Assembly (NCBI GenBank): GCA_031264755.1 | Contig: JAISDO010000002.1 | Span: forward strand, 1 to 62,178 | Reading direction: 5' to 3' | Source: Clostridiales bacterium | GTDB lineage: Bacteria; Bacillota_A; Clostridia; Christensenellales; Pumilibacteraceae | DNA length: 62,178 nt | Shown here: piece after piece, positions 53,036-61,737 of the stretch | Layout of the letters: the number at the start of each line of letters is the position of its first letter | Position numbering within the stretch: position 1 is the stretch's first letter | Translations under genes and position numbers: made by a program | The notes under the pieces: generated by a model | Databases searched by the model: none | Told to the model about the DNA's origin: nothing | The model's input: only the letters and a program-made list of their open reading frames with translations

Positions 53036-53194
53036 CTATGGGCAAGTACCCACAACTCTCATATTCGCAAGTTTCTCTTCATAAGCTCTCTTTATCTTAA
53101 GACATCGCCACCAGCTAAACACTGCCAATATCAATCCTAGTAATTACATTCCTAACGACCATATTCTCAATATCTCTACCCATATATCTAACAT
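53036..53194 (-). pseudogene. Small membrane protein gene interrupted by TAA
   Basis: AAAGGAG lies six bases before ATG 53194. The frame reads MLDIWVEILRIWSLGM, TAA at 53144-53146, then LLGLILAVFSWWRCLKIKRA and so on to TAG at 53036. A single membrane helix spans the stop. One nonsense change of a ~52-residue protein is the simplest reading. Confidence 0.55.
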
Positions 53195-53208
53195 CTCTAT
53201 CTCCTTTA

Positions 53209-53874
53209 TTATCCCTTGTTGTGACTACTTTGCCCTACATTGAGCTTGAGCGTAAGACTATCTAAGTACTGTATTGCATAGGGTATAAAACGCTCATTGA
53301 CGTAGTTGTATCCACCCACTAAGCCTAGTAGCCCAAACCCAAAGAACATTACTAGATTAGCTAGTGCCAATAGGAAATAACTAATGTCATGTATACCACT
53401 GAATCCTAGCATTACAACACCTGTCATCATGAGTATTGCCATTAGTGCCTTGACCACAATACTTCGCATCCACCACCCTATCCAGTATTGCATCATTGTC
53501 CCAGTCTTTTGCTCTTTAGCCTGATGGTTGTAAAACTCCCTAAGTATCTCCCTATGCTCCACTTTACCCCATATGACCCCCTGCAACGCTAACCCATACC
53601 CTATCACTATCCCAAACACGGCGTTAAGCAACACATACACTACCAACACGCTAGTCTCTACCACCAAGTCATTAGCTCCTCGTATCAAGACTATTATGAC
53701 TATTAGATAGCTTATACTCCCTATTATAGATATTAAGATACCTATACTCTCCACTAGTTTTAACTTCTTAGACAAGCCCTTCAGTTTGTTCATATTCCTT
53801 GCTATCTCTAGTTGTGGTGGATTTGGTGCAGTGGCATCACTAGCTAGCAAATCATTTAAGCTCTCTTGTTTCAT
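53209..53874 (-). CDS. Multi-pass membrane protein
   Basis: 221 residues from ATG 53874, with GGAG five bases upstream. An acidic N-terminus (NDLLASDATAPNPP) is followed by about five helices: SIGILISIIGSISYLIVIIVLI, VVYVLLNAVFGIVIGYGLAL, IVVKALMAILMMTGVVMLGF and two more. No family recognised. Membrane proteins are unusually many in this element. Confidence 0.6.
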   Translation of the reverse strand: MKQESLNDLLASDATAPNPPQLEIARNMNKLKGLSKKLKLVESIGILISIIGSISYLIVIIVLIRGANDLVVETSVLVVYVLLNAVFGIVIGYGLALQGVIWGKVEHREILREFYNHQAKEQKTGTMMQYWIGWWMRSIVVKALMAILMMTGVVMLGFSGIHDISYFLLALANLVMFFGFGLLGLVGGYNYVNERFIPYAIQYLDSLTLKLNVGQSSHNKG

Positions 53875-53875
53875 C

Positions 53876-54082
53876 TCATCTCCTGAATTCCTTTGACTTT
53901 TTGCCACAAAAACTAAATGGACAAAGTATCCTATCTAATCTGCTTCCACTGATATGCACCCACTCTCTGCAACTTGGACATCTATACGCTTTAATTGAGT
54001 TCCATGTTTCAATGTCGCTACGCTCAATCTCAACAGTAGTATTGCACTCTCTACAAGTGTGTTGATTGCCTATTACTTTCAT
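53876..54082 (-). CDS. Small zinc-ribbon protein
   Basis: 68 residues from ATG 54082 (AAGGA just upstream). Two CxxC pairs (HTCRECN, YRCPSCREW) make a zinc ribbon, followed by a basic tail (CGKKSKEFRR). The ORF is open to 54259, but that part overlaps the membrane-protein gene at 54051-54542 in another frame and reads as low-quality sequence. Ends two bases before the next start. Confidence 0.55.
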   Translation of the reverse strand: MKVIGNQHTCRECNTTVEIERSDIETWNSIKAYRCPSCREWVHISGSRLDRILCPFSFCGKKSKEFRR

Positions 54083-54542
54083 TATCCTTCTTAGCCTCCA
54101 AATGCAACGGCAATCCCATATATCCCCACGCCCACGCCTTCTTGTGCGGTACCGGGACACCCTTGTACACAACACCATCTTTCCAACCATATCGCCTGTA
54201 TACATCCGCTGGTCTCTCAAATATTGTGGACAGCAAACAACCCAACAGTGACATCCCACTTATCATTAGCAGTTGCTCACCTACCTTATACATTATCAAG
54301 GCTACTACAAATATTACCGTACTCATTGTAAGTATACTGTTCTTTTGTGCCACTGCCGTAAGTTTGGACTTAAAACTCAATGCCAAAAAGAGTAGCATTA
54401 TATACCCAAAGAACCCTAAACCCGTGTACTCATTTTTGAGATACTCTTTGTGGTTTATCCCAAAGAGTACCGCCATAGGAACGGCATAGGCGACGAAAGA
54501 CAGTAGCTTATATAAATAATATCTCCTAGCATTTTTGCTCAT
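54051..54542 (-). CDS. Membrane protein of the phage-like element
   Basis: 163 residues from ATG 54542, which overlaps the upstream TAA (TAATG) and has GGAGG four bases before it. Four helices at about 10-25, 40-57, 66-84 and 88-110, then a soluble C-terminus (RPADVYRRYGWKDGV; HKKAWAWGYMGLP). No family recognised. Confidence 0.55.
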   Translation of the reverse strand: MSKNARRYYLYKLLSFVAYAVPMAVLFGINHKEYLKNEYTGLGFFGYIMLLFLALSFKSKLTAVAQKNSILTMSTVIFVVALIMYKVGEQLLMISGMSLLGCLLSTIFERPADVYRRYGWKDGVVYKGVPVPHKKAWAWGYMGLPLHLEAKKDNESNRQSTHL

Positions 54543-54838
54543 TAGTCCTCCTTTTCGTACGGACACCACTCCGTATCACATTTTATTGTGTTCTCTATTG
54601 CTGGGAACTGTTTATGACAATTACTACACAATAATTGGCAAGTATGACACCCTCTCACTTCTTCATAATTGTCGCATACCGCATCAATCTCACCACACTC
54701 ATAACTTGGCACACCACTATAACAGTTCTCACTTGGGACTAAATAATCACCCTCAAAACCCTCACTAGCACACCAACCACCTTGTTGTTCTACATACTTT
54801 TTATCACTGAGATTGCAAATACGCATTTCATTATCCAT
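54542..54838 (-). CDS. Cysteine-rich small protein
   Basis: 98 residues with about ten cysteines in pairs (CHTCQLLCSNCHKQ; CDTEWCPYE), acidic. Likely binds zinc. TAA is shared with the next ATG. Such proteins are common among early or middle genes of phages of Bacillota. Specific role unknown. Confidence 0.55.
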   Translation of the reverse strand: MDNEMRICNLSDKKYVEQQGGWCASEGFEGDYLVPSENCYSGVPSYECGEIDAVCDNYEEVRGCHTCQLLCSNCHKQFPAIENTIKCDTEWCPYEKED

Positions 54839-55388
54839 TCTCCACCTCCGCCACTACACTTGCAAGCACGCCCTCAGCATCTGCTCCATACTTTTGTCGT
54901 ACAAGGTCTTTAAGTTTGGCTGTCTCTAGCTCTCGCTTGTACAATACCGTATGTGTTACTGGTTCAGCTAGTATGTTCTTGACCATATCTCCACCCTTAG
55001 GATTACTACCCCAAGTCACCATACACGCTTGTCGTATCTTTTCCACTGTGTCATGTGTTACGCTCGACTGCCTGCACATGTCTGCCATAGCCCTTGTTTG
55101 GATATCTAGTGGCAGTGACAACATATTAGCAATACTACTGTTAATTTCCTCTTTGATGATAGTCCCATAGTCTTGCTTAGCTTTAATTTCGTCAAGGTTG
55201 CTCTGCACTACTGCAAGCGTGCTTTCGATACCTTTTAGTCTTGCAATCTCGTTATCCTTACCCTGTATTGCTCTCTTTAGCTTGCCTATGTACCTTAGCA
55301 ACATTGGCAATACTATTAGTGCTATTGTAATCACACTACCACCACCTAACACTAGTGGCACAATATACTTCTCTACAAATTCATTCAT
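54831..55388 (-). CDS. Membrane-anchored coiled-coil protein
   Basis: 185 residues: an N-terminal membrane helix (PLVLGGGSVITIALIVLPMLL) at about 10-30, a basic stretch and a coiled coil (GKDNEIARLKGIESTLAVVQ) to about 75, then a helical C-terminus. Overlaps the sigma factor gene by 8 nt. Membrane-tethered coiled-coil proteins of phages sometimes organise replication or block superinfection; that is only a possibility. Confidence 0.5.
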   Translation of the reverse strand: MNEFVEKYIVPLVLGGGSVITIALIVLPMLLRYIGKLKRAIQGKDNEIARLKGIESTLAVVQSNLDEIKAKQDYGTIIKEEINSSIANMLSLPLDIQTRAMADMCRQSSVTHDTVEKIRQACMVTWGSNPKGGDMVKNILAEPVTHTVLYKRELETAKLKDLVRQKYGADAEGVLASVVAEVENG

Positions 55389-55923
55389 TATTTTTACCCC
55401 TTACTTTTTTACGCATTTTTATCAATGCATTACTTTCTAGTCTGCTTACACTGCTCCTACTATAACCTAGCTCTTTTGCTACAACTGTCTGTGTTTGTAG
55501 CTCCCCATGCAAAAATCTCCTATAAATAATTTGTTTTTGCTTGCCCTTGAGACCATCCGCCAAACTCTCGCACAAATCTTTGTTCTCTATTTCAGCATAA
55601 TAATCTCGCTCATCGGCTATAACATCCGCTAGTGTGAAGTTATCTTGCTCCCCAATTGGAGTATCCAGCGATACCACTTCCTGCCCACATCGCTTACTTT
55701 TGCGACATGCCATCAATAGTTCGTTCGTTATACACTTACCATAAAAAGTAGACTGCCGTACCCCTTTTGTCGCATCATAGGTATTCACTGCCTTAATTAA
55801 CCCTATGCACCCAATAGATACTAAATCGTCATATTCATATCCAATGTTCCTAAACCGTTTGGCTATGTATCCAACTAGCCCTATGTTGGATACTATCAAT
55901 TGCTCTCTTTCGTGTTCACTCAT
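55381..55923 (-). CDS. Phage-encoded sigma-70 family factor
   Basis: 180 residues from ATG 55923, with AAGGG five bases upstream. Region 2 is NIGLVGYIAKRFRNIGYEYDDLVSIGCIGLIKAVNTYD at about 14-51, close to sporulation sigma factors. Region 4, with its helix-turn-helix, is ELQTQTVVAKELGYSRSSVSRLESNALIKMR at the C-terminus. Region 3 is short or missing. It should redirect host RNA polymerase to phage promoters, most likely late ones. It lies at the early-late boundary. Confidence 0.88.
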   Translation of the reverse strand: MSEHEREQLIVSNIGLVGYIAKRFRNIGYEYDDLVSIGCIGLIKAVNTYDATKGVRQSTFYGKCITNELLMACRKSKRCGQEVVSLDTPIGEQDNFTLADVIADERDYYAEIENKDLCESLADGLKGKQKQIIYRRFLHGELQTQTVVAKELGYSRSSVSRLESNALIKMRKKVRGKNNE

Positions 55924-56086
55924 AGTCACCCTTTTCTAACTGCCCTATCCGTGCCTTTAGCTCGGCAACTTCCTGCGTCATTTCATGTTGTCGCTCTTTA
56001 AGCTCATTGATTTGTCTTTCCTGCATTTGCACAGTTTCTATAAGTCTGCCTATATCTTGCACTGTGCTTGTAAAACTGTTTTCCAT
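55916..56086 (-). CDS. Small coiled-coil protein
   Basis: 56 residues: MENSFTSTVQDIGRLIETVQ then a heptad-rich helix (NELKERQHEMTQEVAELKAR). AAAGGGG lies four bases before ATG 56086. It ends inside the sigma factor start (8-nt overlap), so the two are translationally coupled. Could regulate the sigma factor, as an anti-sigma or assembly partner; no direct evidence. Confidence 0.6.
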   Translation of the reverse strand: MENSFTSTVQDIGRLIETVQMQERQINELKERQHEMTQEVAELKARIGQLEKGDYE

Positions 56087-56124
56087 TTTACCCCTTTAAC
56101 TTTGTTTTGTTATCTAGTGTCATA

Positions 56125-56910
56125 CTACATATCCGTTGGGTCTAAACCATCAAACATGCTGTTAAGCTCATCACTACTCATTAGCTTAACCACACTGTTC
56201 TTTATTGCCATAGAGCTTTGATGAGTAGCTTTCTTTTTGTAGTCCCTAAATTCGCCTGCCAATATCCGTGGTAACAGCTTTTGCAACTGAGCATCTGTTT
56301 TTACTGTATCTCGCAAGAATGTGCTTTTGCTAAACTCTATATCAACCAATCTTTGAGTCTCTATATCTAATGGGGTGTGTTCCTGCACACTCTCCTTTAC
56401 TTTCCTTTTCTTTTCTCTCCTTTCCTTTGTGTACTTATTGTCAACATTAACCTTAGTTTTTGTGTACTTATTGTCAACATTAACCTTAGTTTCTGCATGC
56501 AATAACGATTTTTGGGTATTACAAAAGCAGTGGTACTCCTCTTTGATTTTGACATTTCCACGGCGAGATACTGCCTCCAAATACCTTTTTTGTATGCCTG
56601 CACTGGTCAATACTTGGTACTTATCAAATATGTCTCTATCAAATATACCTCTCCTAACACAAGCTCTTATTATTTCAGACACTAGGCTTTTGTCACCCTC
56701 CGAAGTCAATCGGTGTTTGTACAAAAATAAGATAGCACCATCTGTATCCCACGAGCAATAATATCCATGTGTTCCGTATATCTCTTGCCATATACGGACT
56801 ATTATGCCAACGGCTTTTATCCCGAATTCTGCTTGTATTAGCTCAACTTTCTCATCAAAAACCACATCACAAGGAAAATAATCAATACCAGTTTTTATTG
56901 GTCTTGCCAT
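56125..56910 (-). CDS. Replication initiation protein with DUF4373 domain
   Basis: 261 residues. The N-terminal ~115 (GIDYFPCDVVFDEKVELIQAE; GIIVRIWQEIYGTHGYYCSW) matches the DUF4373/Lin1244-Lin1753 domain found in phage DnaD-like replisome organisers. The middle is a duplicated TKVNVDNKY block from a 33-bp tandem repeat, then a basic linker and a helical C-terminus. It should recruit the host helicase to the phage origin, which in related phages often lies inside this gene. Confidence 0.78.
   Translation of the reverse strand: MARPIKTGIDYFPCDVVFDEKVELIQAEFGIKAVGIIVRIWQEIYGTHGYYCSWDTDGAILFLYKHRLTSEGDKSLVSEIIRACVRRGIFDRDIFDKYQVLTSAGIQKRYLEAVSRRGNVKIKEEYHCFCNTQKSLLHAETKVNVDNKYTKTKVNVDNKYTKERREKKRKVKESVQEHTPLDIETQRLVDIEFSKSTFLRDTVKTDAQLQKLLPRILAGEFRDYKKKATHQSSMAIKNSVVKLMSSDELNSMFDGLDPTDM
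56426..56491 (-). repeat. 33-bp tandem repeat inside the replication gene
   Basis: Two perfect 33-bp units containing CTTATTGTCAACATTAACC on the plus strand. In-frame (11 codons each). Candidate origin iterons. Confidence 0.7.
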
Positions 56911-56960
56911 TTTGCCCCTTAATAATAACTCCCTACCATCCCACCCTAAATAGTAATAGC

Positions 56961-57395
56961 TTAGGTTGTCATCTTTAACTTGGTCACATATCGAGTATCA
57001 CAAACTATCATGTTATCTACAATCTTCATAGTTATCTTAATGCCCAACCTCTCGATAACAACTTTATCTACTTCACCATGACACAAGCTCTCTTTGCCTT
57101 GCTTGATTAAGTCTGCCATATTCGGTGGACATGCCCTCAATCCGTCAATCATTGGTGAATATACTCGCTCCAACATATCTGTCATTTTTATGACGTCTAA
57201 GCTCCGCCATCGCTTGGCTGTGTTGCAATCGCACAGAAAACTATCTATCAACACTTGTCCGCAATGTGGACAAGTATTATCCTTTTTAGAGTGTAATGGT
57301 TTTGCATCTATTGTGACTTTGTCTGCCATATTAGCAATGTTTTTGACATCTTCCATGTCCTCGTCTTTGTATGGCAATCTTGCCGTGTTTCCCAT
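56961..57395 (-). CDS. Early protein with zinc-binding CxxC pairs
   Basis: 144 residues. NTCPHCGQVLIDSFLCDCNTAKRW gives a four-cysteine site near 43-58, followed by LDVIKMTDMLERVYSPMIDG and GIKITMKIVDNMIV. Placed between DUF1064 and the replication gene. No family recognised; a DNA-binding accessory is plausible. Confidence 0.5.
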   Translation of the reverse strand: MGNTARLPYKDEDMEDVKNIANMADKVTIDAKPLHSKKDNTCPHCGQVLIDSFLCDCNTAKRWRSLDVIKMTDMLERVYSPMIDGLRACPPNMADLIKQGKESLCHGEVDKVVIERLGIKITMKIVDNMIVCDTRYVTKLKMTT

Positions 57396-57398
57396 TTT

Positions 57399-57716
57399 CT
57401 AAGTCTCCTTTATATCTATACCATATTTGTGGTACAGCATCTTTTTCTTTATAATATACTCTTTAGTTTTTACACCCTTAGCATCCTCTACAACTTGTTT
57501 ACCGCTATCCATATAAACAAAGTCAGCTACATAAGTTACTGCTCTATATTTGCCCTTTGGTAACAGCTCAAACTTGACTTGCCGTGTCAGCCCCTTTATC
57601 GCCCCACATCGCTCCAAAAGCCTTAACTCACACCAACGGTTGTATTCCCTCTTGCTGTCAAATACAGCCCCAGTGTTGGGGTCAGTGACCCGAATATTCC
57701 TGTACTTGGTATTCAT
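57399..57716 (-). CDS. DUF1064 phage nuclease-like protein
   Basis: 105 residues from ATG 57716, with GGGAG six bases upstream. Motifs FDSKREYNRWCEL, RAVTYVADFVYMDSG, VVEDAKGVKTKEYIIKKKML make a PD-(D/E)XK-type core: Glu of the first helix, Asp of ADF, Glu-x-x-Lys of VEDAKG. The family occurs in phages next to recombination genes and is a predicted endonuclease. Its start overlaps the MBL gene's stop. Confidence 0.85.
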   Translation of the reverse strand: MNTKYRNIRVTDPNTGAVFDSKREYNRWCELRLLERCGAIKGLTRQVKFELLPKGKYRAVTYVADFVYMDSGKQVVEDAKGVKTKEYIIKKKMLYHKYGIDIKET

Positions 57717-58465
57717 ATGTTTCTCCCTGCCCAAGCTATCTCCACATCAACATCACAACGATTCAACTCGCAAATTTTGTCTCTAAATTCATGCATACTG
57801 AAGTTCAAAGTAGACCTATGCAGGACCAAAACTTTGCTTCCTTGCTGTGCTGTCTCTTTGAAAAACTCAACGAAAGTATCACTAGATAGATGTGTTTGCC
57901 TTGTCCTAATGTTCCGCCGTTGTGTATCTGCTCCCTCTGTATTGTCTATATAAGCCATCATTTTTGGTGTATAATTGCACTCACAGAGCCATATATGCTT
58001 TGTGTCTTTCGGATACTGTCTACAGTGTATTTTAGCTGTATCTACCACATAGTGTACTACTGTATGTGGATGTATTGAGTCACCTAGCAATATGTCATAA
58101 GACACACAATGGCAATCATGCTCCTGCTCTATATATACTATCGTTATGCCCTTTTCTATTGTGCTTGTGCTTGCGTCTGCAATTCTTATCGTATTAGCGT
58201 ACTCGTTACAACCACAATAATCAGCTACTTCCTGTGACATGTGCATCGGCACACATGCGTTTAGCAGTTCTTTAACTGCTAAGCTATGGTCTTTATGCTG
58301 GTGAGTAACAAGACATGCCGTTATGTCACTAAGTTTGTAGTTATTAGCCCTGCGGATAGTGTCAATAGTAACACCACAATCCAACAACAGTTTCTTATCA
58401 TCTATTGTCAATATTATGGCATTGCCGTTGCTACCTGTGGCTACTACTTGTACTTTAATTTGCAT
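57713..58465 (-). CDS. MBL-fold metallo-hydrolase
   Basis: 250 residues. ATGSNGNAIIL then the metal site THQHKDHSLAV (H-x-H-x-D-H), with a third His in VYIEQEHDCHCVSYDI and the C-terminal LVLHRSTLN. Relatives beside recT in phages resemble YycJ, a nuclease-type MBL protein. Start TAATG overlaps the recT stop. Confidence 0.85.
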   Translation of the reverse strand: MQIKVQVVATGSNGNAIILTIDDKKLLLDCGVTIDTIRRANNYKLSDITACLVTHQHKDHSLAVKELLNACVPMHMSQEVADYCGCNEYANTIRIADASTSTIEKGITIVYIEQEHDCHCVSYDILLGDSIHPHTVVHYVVDTAKIHCRQYPKDTKHIWLCECNYTPKMMAYIDNTEGADTQRRNIRTRQTHLSSDTFVEFFKETAQQGSKVLVLHRSTLNFSMHEFRDKICELNRCDVDVEIAWAGRNI

Positions 58466-59466
58466 TAGTTTGTTCCCACAACAAAAGCTTTCTTTTTAGC
58501 ATCAAATATATATCCAGCATCTGTCGCTTTTTTCTGCAAAGTGGTCTTAATTTGCGTTGCCATCTCTTGCGTCATTTGTTCAGTTTGGACTAATTGGTTG
58601 ATTGTAGCCACAATGTCTGTAACTGCTTGTGCATTGGTTGTAATTGCTTTGTCAATCTCAACATCAAACTCATACACCCAATCCCTATCGCTTTGGACTT
58701 GTGTTTCTGTGTCAAACGGCACATCTTGTATCACTCCATTGTCGTCAATGTTGTCAGGTCTGTTCTCACCCATATCTACAATGTTGTAAAACGCCTGTGT
58801 GTTGGCATTCCTATTATTCTTTGGTGCTAACTTAAACAATCGCTTGAGCATAGTCTTGCGTGCCATAGCATCAAAGTCCGTCTGCCACGGGCTATCCTTT
58901 TTGGAGTAGCTTGATGACTTATCCTTAGCAAAGTCTTTGAGCCATTGCACTGACTTATACTCTTCCCTAACCAATCCATCATGTGTATCAAAGTACGCCA
59001 AAAAGCCTACTGTCTTCTCTGTCCCATTTGGGATATAGTTGTCGTTAAATTTCGGTACACCCTTGCGAGCATCGTAGCCTATCATACTCTCCGCAATGCA
59101 AGGTACACAGTCAAATGTCTTGAATAGCCCACTCTCCATTGCTAGCCTGACAACCCCTAGATATCCCTCTACAAGCGTTGGAGTTGCCCCAAACTTGTAG
59201 ATGTACATCTCACCATCTCGCAATGTTAGACCCTTAGAGTACCCAATAATAACCTGTGCCATAAACTCATTGACTGGCATAGTTGATACTAAGTTGTTGT
59301 ACTTTTGTACATATGCAAACAAATCTATTGGCAACTGCCTTTGTGCTGGCTCAGACAAGTTATGTATAAATGTCTTCCAATGCTCTGCTTGTCCCATGTA
59401 TGCAGTTATCTCACTTTGCTTTTGTATAACTGCCTTGTCTAGGTTGGATAATGCTACATTACTCAA
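58465..59466 (-). CDS. recT: RecT single-strand annealing protein
   Basis: 333 residues from TTG 59466, with GGAGG nine bases upstream. The core has NNLVSTMPVNEFMAQVIIGYSKGLTL, GATPTLVEGYLGVVRLAMESG, SPWQTDFDAMARKTMLKRL, all characteristic of RecT. It anneals complementary strands during phage recombination and replication. The partner exonuclease RecE is not seen; the AAA ATPase upstream or the MBL protein may fill that place. Confidence 0.92.
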   Translation of the reverse strand: MSNVALSNLDKAVIQKQSEITAYMGQAEHWKTFIHNLSEPAQRQLPIDLFAYVQKYNNLVSTMPVNEFMAQVIIGYSKGLTLRDGEMYIYKFGATPTLVEGYLGVVRLAMESGLFKTFDCVPCIAESMIGYDARKGVPKFNDNYIPNGTEKTVGFLAYFDTHDGLVREEYKSVQWLKDFAKDKSSSYSKKDSPWQTDFDAMARKTMLKRLFKLAPKNNRNANTQAFYNIVDMGENRPDNIDDNGVIQDVPFDTETQVQSDRDWVYEFDVEIDKAITTNAQAVTDIVATINQLVQTEQMTQEMATQIKTTLQKKATDAGYIFDAKKKAFVVGTN

Positions 59467-61201
59467 TTGCCTTTACCTCCAGTGGTTGTCCCTTTGTGTC
59501 CGTTGCTTGCAATAATATTAGCTGTGCTGATGTGTGTGGCAACTCAAATACACTCTCTTTGTTGTCTATAAACAGTGGTGCAGATATGTTATAGTAGTCT
59601 GCAAACAAGCTTGCTATCTCTATCCCAGCTTGTATCTTTTTGGCAAAGTTAGTGTTGGCATAAGTCACACCGTCAATTACCGCTTTGCAACAAGCTCTAT
59701 TTTCGCCATTAGTCTGTTTTTCGAATAGTACAAAGTTGATTGTGCTAAAATGCTTGTTGATTTGCTCCATCTCTTGACTCGCCTTGCGGTCTACAAAAGC
59801 CTTGACTACATCTTGTTGCCGTAGTGCCTTTGCCATCTCGTCATCAATAGTTACTCTCTTGTTTTTCAGCTCTGCAATATTAGCTACAATCTGCAACTTC
59901 TGCTTACACTCGCTATCCTTGACTAGCAACTCTTGCTTTGTGCTTTCTAGCTCTTTTATCACAGTCCTAATGCTATCTATAGTGCTTGTGTCTTGCTTTG
60001 GCACATTATCACATTGTTCTTGCCAATCCTTGTATTGTTGTAGATACACAGTCAAGGCTGTCTCATAGTTAGTCTTTTGGTTATCGTACTCAATAACTGC
60101 ACTGTTATACTTGTTAGTCAATTCGTCAATATGCTTGTCCTGTTGAGACTTCTTATCGTTTATATCTGCAAGTTGCTTTTGACAACTCTCAATAAGTTTT
60201 GTGTTATCTACCTTAGGAATTTCGTATTGACATCTTGGGCAAGTCAGTGTATCTACCACTCGCAGATTTGCAATTTGTTGTACTATGTGATTCTCGTCCC
60301 TATAAAATCCTCGCTGTATTGCAATTGCTCCGTCCAACTCTTGTCTATTAGGTCTTGTAGGCTCTATTGGCTTAACAGGTTGCACTGGCAATACTACTGG
60401 CACTATACCTTGCGTTGCCTTAGTCAACATATCGTTTTGCAACAATATCTTACTGTCCACACTTTCTAGTTGTTGGCTGAGCAACCCTTGTTCCAGCTCA
60501 TAATCTATATGCAACTCAACAAGCTTGCACAACTCGTCAATCCTATTAGGCAACTGCTCACTATCCTTTTTTAGTGCTAGCAATCTCTTTGATGTTGCCT
60601 CCAAAAAGCGTTCAGGTGTATTGATGTTTCCTACAATCGCATTGACTTCTTCCCAGCCATCTACACTCGCATTGTCCACCGTACCGCATGCCTTAAACAA
60701 CAACTCTCTTTGCTTTTTCTCTTCCAAGTTGAAAAATGCTTGTGGATTGGATATTAATGCAAAGATACTCTCGTCCGACAACTGCTCTTTGATTACAGTA
60801 TTGTAATCTTTCTCTTGATAAGGTGCATTGTCCACAAAGTAGTAGTTCTTCTTGGGAGCTATACTCTCCGCCAATAGTTGCTCCCTAGCATTCTTAGTCA
60901 AATTCTCGTGTTGCTCTTTGCATAGTTTGAATTTATTGCCACCGACATCAAAATACAACTCAACACTGGTGACAATATCATGCACTTCATTCCCTTGTTT
61001 ATCTCTCGGTCTTATCGCAAATTTAGTGTTACCCTGAATGTTCTTGTCGAATAATACCCAATTGTACGCATCTGCAATAGTGGTTTTACCAATCCCATTG
61101 TAACCACTAACAACAGTTTGCTTTTCCCCAAAACACACTTTCAACTCTTGTATACCCTTGAAGTTGTGGATTATGATTTGTTCTAGCCTAATCTTTTTCA
61201 T
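59459..61201 (-). CDS. AAA ATPase related to SbcC/RecF
   Basis: 580 residues from ATG 61201 with GAGG six bases upstream. Walker A GYNGIGKTT near residue 38, long coiled coils at about 205-270 and 340-450 flanking a zinc-hook-like CPRCQYEIP, and a C-terminal half with APLFIDNKESVFEL. The order is that of SMC-like SbcC/Rad50 proteins, but short. In phages these act with an SbcD-like nuclease or RecT in DNA processing. Its end overlaps recT by 8 nt. Confidence 0.82.
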   Translation of the reverse strand: MKKIRLEQIIIHNFKGIQELKVCFGEKQTVVSGYNGIGKTTIADAYNWVLFDKNIQGNTKFAIRPRDKQGNEVHDIVTSVELYFDVGGNKFKLCKEQHENLTKNAREQLLAESIAPKKNYYFVDNAPYQEKDYNTVIKEQLSDESIFALISNPQAFFNLEEKKQRELLFKACGTVDNASVDGWEEVNAIVGNINTPERFLEATSKRLLALKKDSEQLPNRIDELCKLVELHIDYELEQGLLSQQLESVDSKILLQNDMLTKATQGIVPVVLPVQPVKPIEPTRPNRQELDGAIAIQRGFYRDENHIVQQIANLRVVDTLTCPRCQYEIPKVDNTKLIESCQKQLADINDKKSQQDKHIDELTNKYNSAVIEYDNQKTNYETALTVYLQQYKDWQEQCDNVPKQDTSTIDSIRTVIKELESTKQELLVKDSECKQKLQIVANIAELKNKRVTIDDEMAKALRQQDVVKAFVDRKASQEMEQINKHFSTINFVLFEKQTNGENRACCKAVIDGVTYANTNFAKKIQAGIEIASLFADYYNISAPLFIDNKESVFELPHTSAQLILLQATDTKGQPLEVKAIE

Positions 61202-61496
61202 CCTCATCCTCCAACCTCTCTAGCTCTTTATTCACTCTTTCAATTTCATCCAAGTAGTACTCTTGGCTCAAGTTTAGCTCTTTTTGATGTTGTTCACACC
61301 TAAACAACTCAAACTCTAACTTTACAATCTCAACATCATCTACACTCATACACTTTTGCAGATACTCAATTCGCTCGTTGTAGAAATGTCTTTGTTTTTC
61401 CAATAACTCTCTGCGACTTCTAGTATAACTGCTAATCACACTATCTATCTCCTTATCCAGTACACTAGCTGGATACTCTGTTTTTTCTATTCCCAT
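61188..61496 (-). CDS. Coiled-coil early protein
   Basis: 102 residues, almost entirely charged helix (RRELLEKQRHFYNERIEYLQ; ERVNKELERLEDEDEKD). AAAGGAG precedes the ATG. Its end overlaps the ATPase gene by 14-20 nt, so it may be an accessory of that protein. No family recognised. Confidence 0.55.
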   Translation of the reverse strand: MGIEKTEYPASVLDKEIDSVISSYTRSRRELLEKQRHFYNERIEYLQKCMSVDDVEIVKLEFELFRCEQHQKELNLSQEYYLDEIERVNKELERLEDEDEKD

Positions 61497-61584
61497 GTTA
61501 TCTCCTTTGTATATCTGCCTTGGTCAGACAGATACTATTAAGCAACCAATATCCCATTGTTATGCAAACTAAAATCTGTTGCAT

Positions 61585-61737
61585 CTACAATCTATTCAAA
61601 TCTGGCAAAAAGTCTTCAAGGTTCAAATATCCACTCCTTCCACCAATTTTCCCACTCTCTTTGATGTTGCTTTTACTCAACTCTACTCTCACTCCCTGTA
61701 TCTTCTCATACAAACCCTTTGGCTTCGCTTCTATCAT
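61585..61737 (-). pseudogene. N-terminal fragment of an Erf-type recombinase
   Basis: 50 residues from ATG 61737 (ATGA overlap with the upstream gene). MIEAKPKGLYEKIQGVRVEL then SGKIGGRSGYLNLEDFLPDL resembles the first ~45 residues of phage Erf-family annealing proteins (LY-x-KL, KSGKN, Y-x-x-L/E-D-x-LP). Full Erf proteins are ~200 residues, and nothing of the rest follows. RecT downstream probably replaced it. Confidence 0.5.

Noticed and set aside
53144..53146. Stop-codon reassignment (TAA read as sense) in the phage-like element
   Set aside because: TAA, TAG and TGA all end intact genes in the element, so recoding is not supported.
54083..54259. N-terminal part of the 127-codon ORF ending at 53876
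   Set aside because: Arg/Cys/Trp-rich sequence antiparallel in quality to real genes here and fully inside the membrane-protein gene in another frame; ATG 54082 gives a sensible zinc-ribbon protein.
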